A program made the translations under genes and the position numbers. Of a DNA stretch of 64,000 nt, positions 62,499 through 64,000 are shown one piece after another. Source of the stretch: Lepidurus packardi (Eukaryota > Arthropoda > Branchiopoda > Notostraca > Triopsidae). The stretch covers positions 8,443,851 to 8,507,850 of the forward strand of contig JAKZAN010000006.1 in the NCBI GenBank assembly GCA_023053545.1, written 5' to 3'. Position 1 is the stretch's first letter. Every line of letters starts with the position of its first letter. Below the pieces are notes generated by a model, which did no database searches, had not been told where the DNA came from, and saw nothing but the letters and a program-made list of their open reading frames with translations.

Positions 62499-64000
62499 GT
62501 TTGGCAGTATGAGTATAATCTTAGGATCAAAGTGCGGAGTTTGATATCGCCTCGAGTTGGATATCGCTTTAACCTTTAGATTACATAAGGATATGCCTGT
62601 ACTAACAATGCACTTAACACAAGATTAATTAGCAGGTAATATACTTATTATCATGATAATTACTTTAAAACGAAGATATACGCATAAACCCTTATTTGTT
62701 CATTTCGATCAAATAGACTGGCACAGCTAACAAATGAGAAAACAAAAAACCCAACGTAACTGGCTTGAACTTGGGGGATAACGGTAAACGGCCCGAATTG
62801 CCTATGCTGAAGGATGAAAAGACAATTTTCTTCCTTTTTAACCATGCAAATAAGTGTCGTAAGATACGACGGGTAAAGAAGAAGGGGGTAATACATTGCA
62901 ACAATTGCAAAATATGGTTAGTTGCACCATTACTTATTTGCATTTAAGCAACACAAAAGATGTGTAGTTGGCTTATCTTTCCAAAAGCCAATTTGCTTAT
63001 TCGCACTTCACGCTGCGAGGAAATAATTGATGTTCAGTCAAGGTAATATATATCTTGGCGTTGTATGACCTTGTGTCCTTGTCCTGAACACGAAAGGCCG
63101 AAGCTTATGTTCGGGTCATAAGTTATAAGACACAATCTGTCCGATGAACATTAAACCAGTTTGGTCTTATCAGGAAGTCTCCTTGGAATTTCTTCAAGGC
63201 GAGCGAGCACACATCTTTACCTCGAAGCTATCAACTCGATGTAAAATGTGGATTGCTCCTTTCGCCAATATCTTTACCAAAAACCCTTCCGCTTGCACCC
63301 AGGCAAGATCTCTTAGCAAAATTAGATATTGGTAATGATAAAAAGATGTACAACTTTAAAAACTTCAGACAAAAGAAAGGAAAAACGGGGTTTCGTAGGG
63401 AAACATCTCTTGCAAAAGTTGGTGAGGCTTTTTCCACCCTCGGGGAAACCAGAATAGCTTTGAAAGAAACACTCGATGGCGATGCTGAATTTCTTAGCTT
63501 TATTCATTCAAAGAAATGCCGGTCTTGGCTTAGGCTCGAGGGTGAAGATGCTCACGCCTTGATCAGTTTCGGCCTTGGAACTGCGGGGAAATTTCCCTTT
63601 CCTTGTCTGCATCTTTCACGTGGAAATGTGCCATACCAACCTACTTCGTTCTTTTTGTTATGTCGGTTTCCCTGCTCCCTTAATTAAAACATAAGTTGTT
63701 ATTTAGACATAGATAAAGGCCGACCATATTTGGTCAGAGAAAGGTTGGCCCTTGTGAATGTTGTTTCATTGGGAAAATATGCCAAAGACAGGAACTGCTT
63801 TGCTTAACATTACAGAAGAGTACACCATGATTATGCAGATTTGGTATGTTTTCCAATGCTGACAGAGTTACTATAAAGCACAACGAGAGAAGTATGAAGA
63901 AAAGCCAAGGAGCCTAAGCTTTGGTGCCGAAATTCGCAGCATGCGCTATATGATGAAAAGATAAATTGATTCCAGAAATTTAAAAAATCTTTGCTTTGAA

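Larger units (their letters stand above)
61468..64000. other. Region without supported gene
   Basis: AT-rich. Open frames at 63144-63335 and 63253-63687 show no domain, no splice support and frames overlapping on both strands. A 32 bp repeat pair lies at 62154 and 62467. Confidence 0.5.

Noticed and set aside
63253-63687. 144-codon plus-strand frame
   Set aside because: No recognisable domain, odd composition, overlapping frames; likely chance.
1-64000. CRISPR arrays, bacterial operons, rRNA genes
   Set aside because: None seen; the window is animal nuclear DNA with spliceosomal introns.

Overview
This is a eukaryotic nuclear window, most likely from a pancrustacean arthropod. Protein genes are split by many short GT-AG introns, mostly about 50-90 bp. 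The gene set is animal (GBX/unplugged homeobox, RASL10-type GTPase, EcKinase-like kinase), and one gene encodes an ecdysis-triggering-hormone precursor with two amidated -KTIPRI/-KTIPRL peptides, a moulting-animal signature. Species cannot be fixed from the sequence.

Layout. 0.8-5.9 kb: MYBBP1A/Pol5-like nucleolar protein (+, 16 exons). 6.4-10.6 kb: RASL10-like small GTPase (-), two coding exons separated by a 3.4 kb intron. 10.6-15.3 kb: no convincing gene. 15.3-18.2 kb: NADPH-cytochrome P450 reductase (+, 13 coding exons, one GC-AG intron). 18.2-25.7 kb: mostly non-coding, with one weak ORF model and promoter-like elements. 25.7-29.3 kb: large PTB/PID-domain protein on a single 3.6 kb coding exon (+). 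29.7-31.1 kb: HGH1 (-), head-to-head with TANGO2 (+, 31.4-34.8 kb). An EcKinase-like gene (-) lies entirely inside TANGO2 intron 1. 35.3-37.7 kb: Notchless/NLE1 (+), with an intron apparently splitting its start codon and a 71 bp tandem duplication just upstream. 38.9-39.5 kb: ecdysis triggering hormone (+). 39.5-46 kb and 47.3-51.7 kb: gene-poor flanks around a GBX/unplugged homeobox gene (-, 46.0-47.3 kb). 51.7-53.8 kb: EXD2 exonuclease (+). 54.5-58.5 kb: ZC2HC1-type zinc finger protein (+). 58.8-59.4 kb: gamma-glutamylamine cyclotransferase GGACT (-). 60.2-61.5 kb: orphan RPA-like OB-fold protein (-). 61.5-64 kb: no supported gene.

The genes are not an operon; they form an ordinary animal neighbourhood. 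Several housekeeping genes touch ribosome biogenesis or translation (MYBBP1A, NLE1, HGH1). POR, ETH and the EcKinase-like gene all have family links to ecdysteroid biology, which may be chance. Exon boundaries were set by hand from splice motifs, reading phase and family alignment remembered from known proteins. No database search was run.
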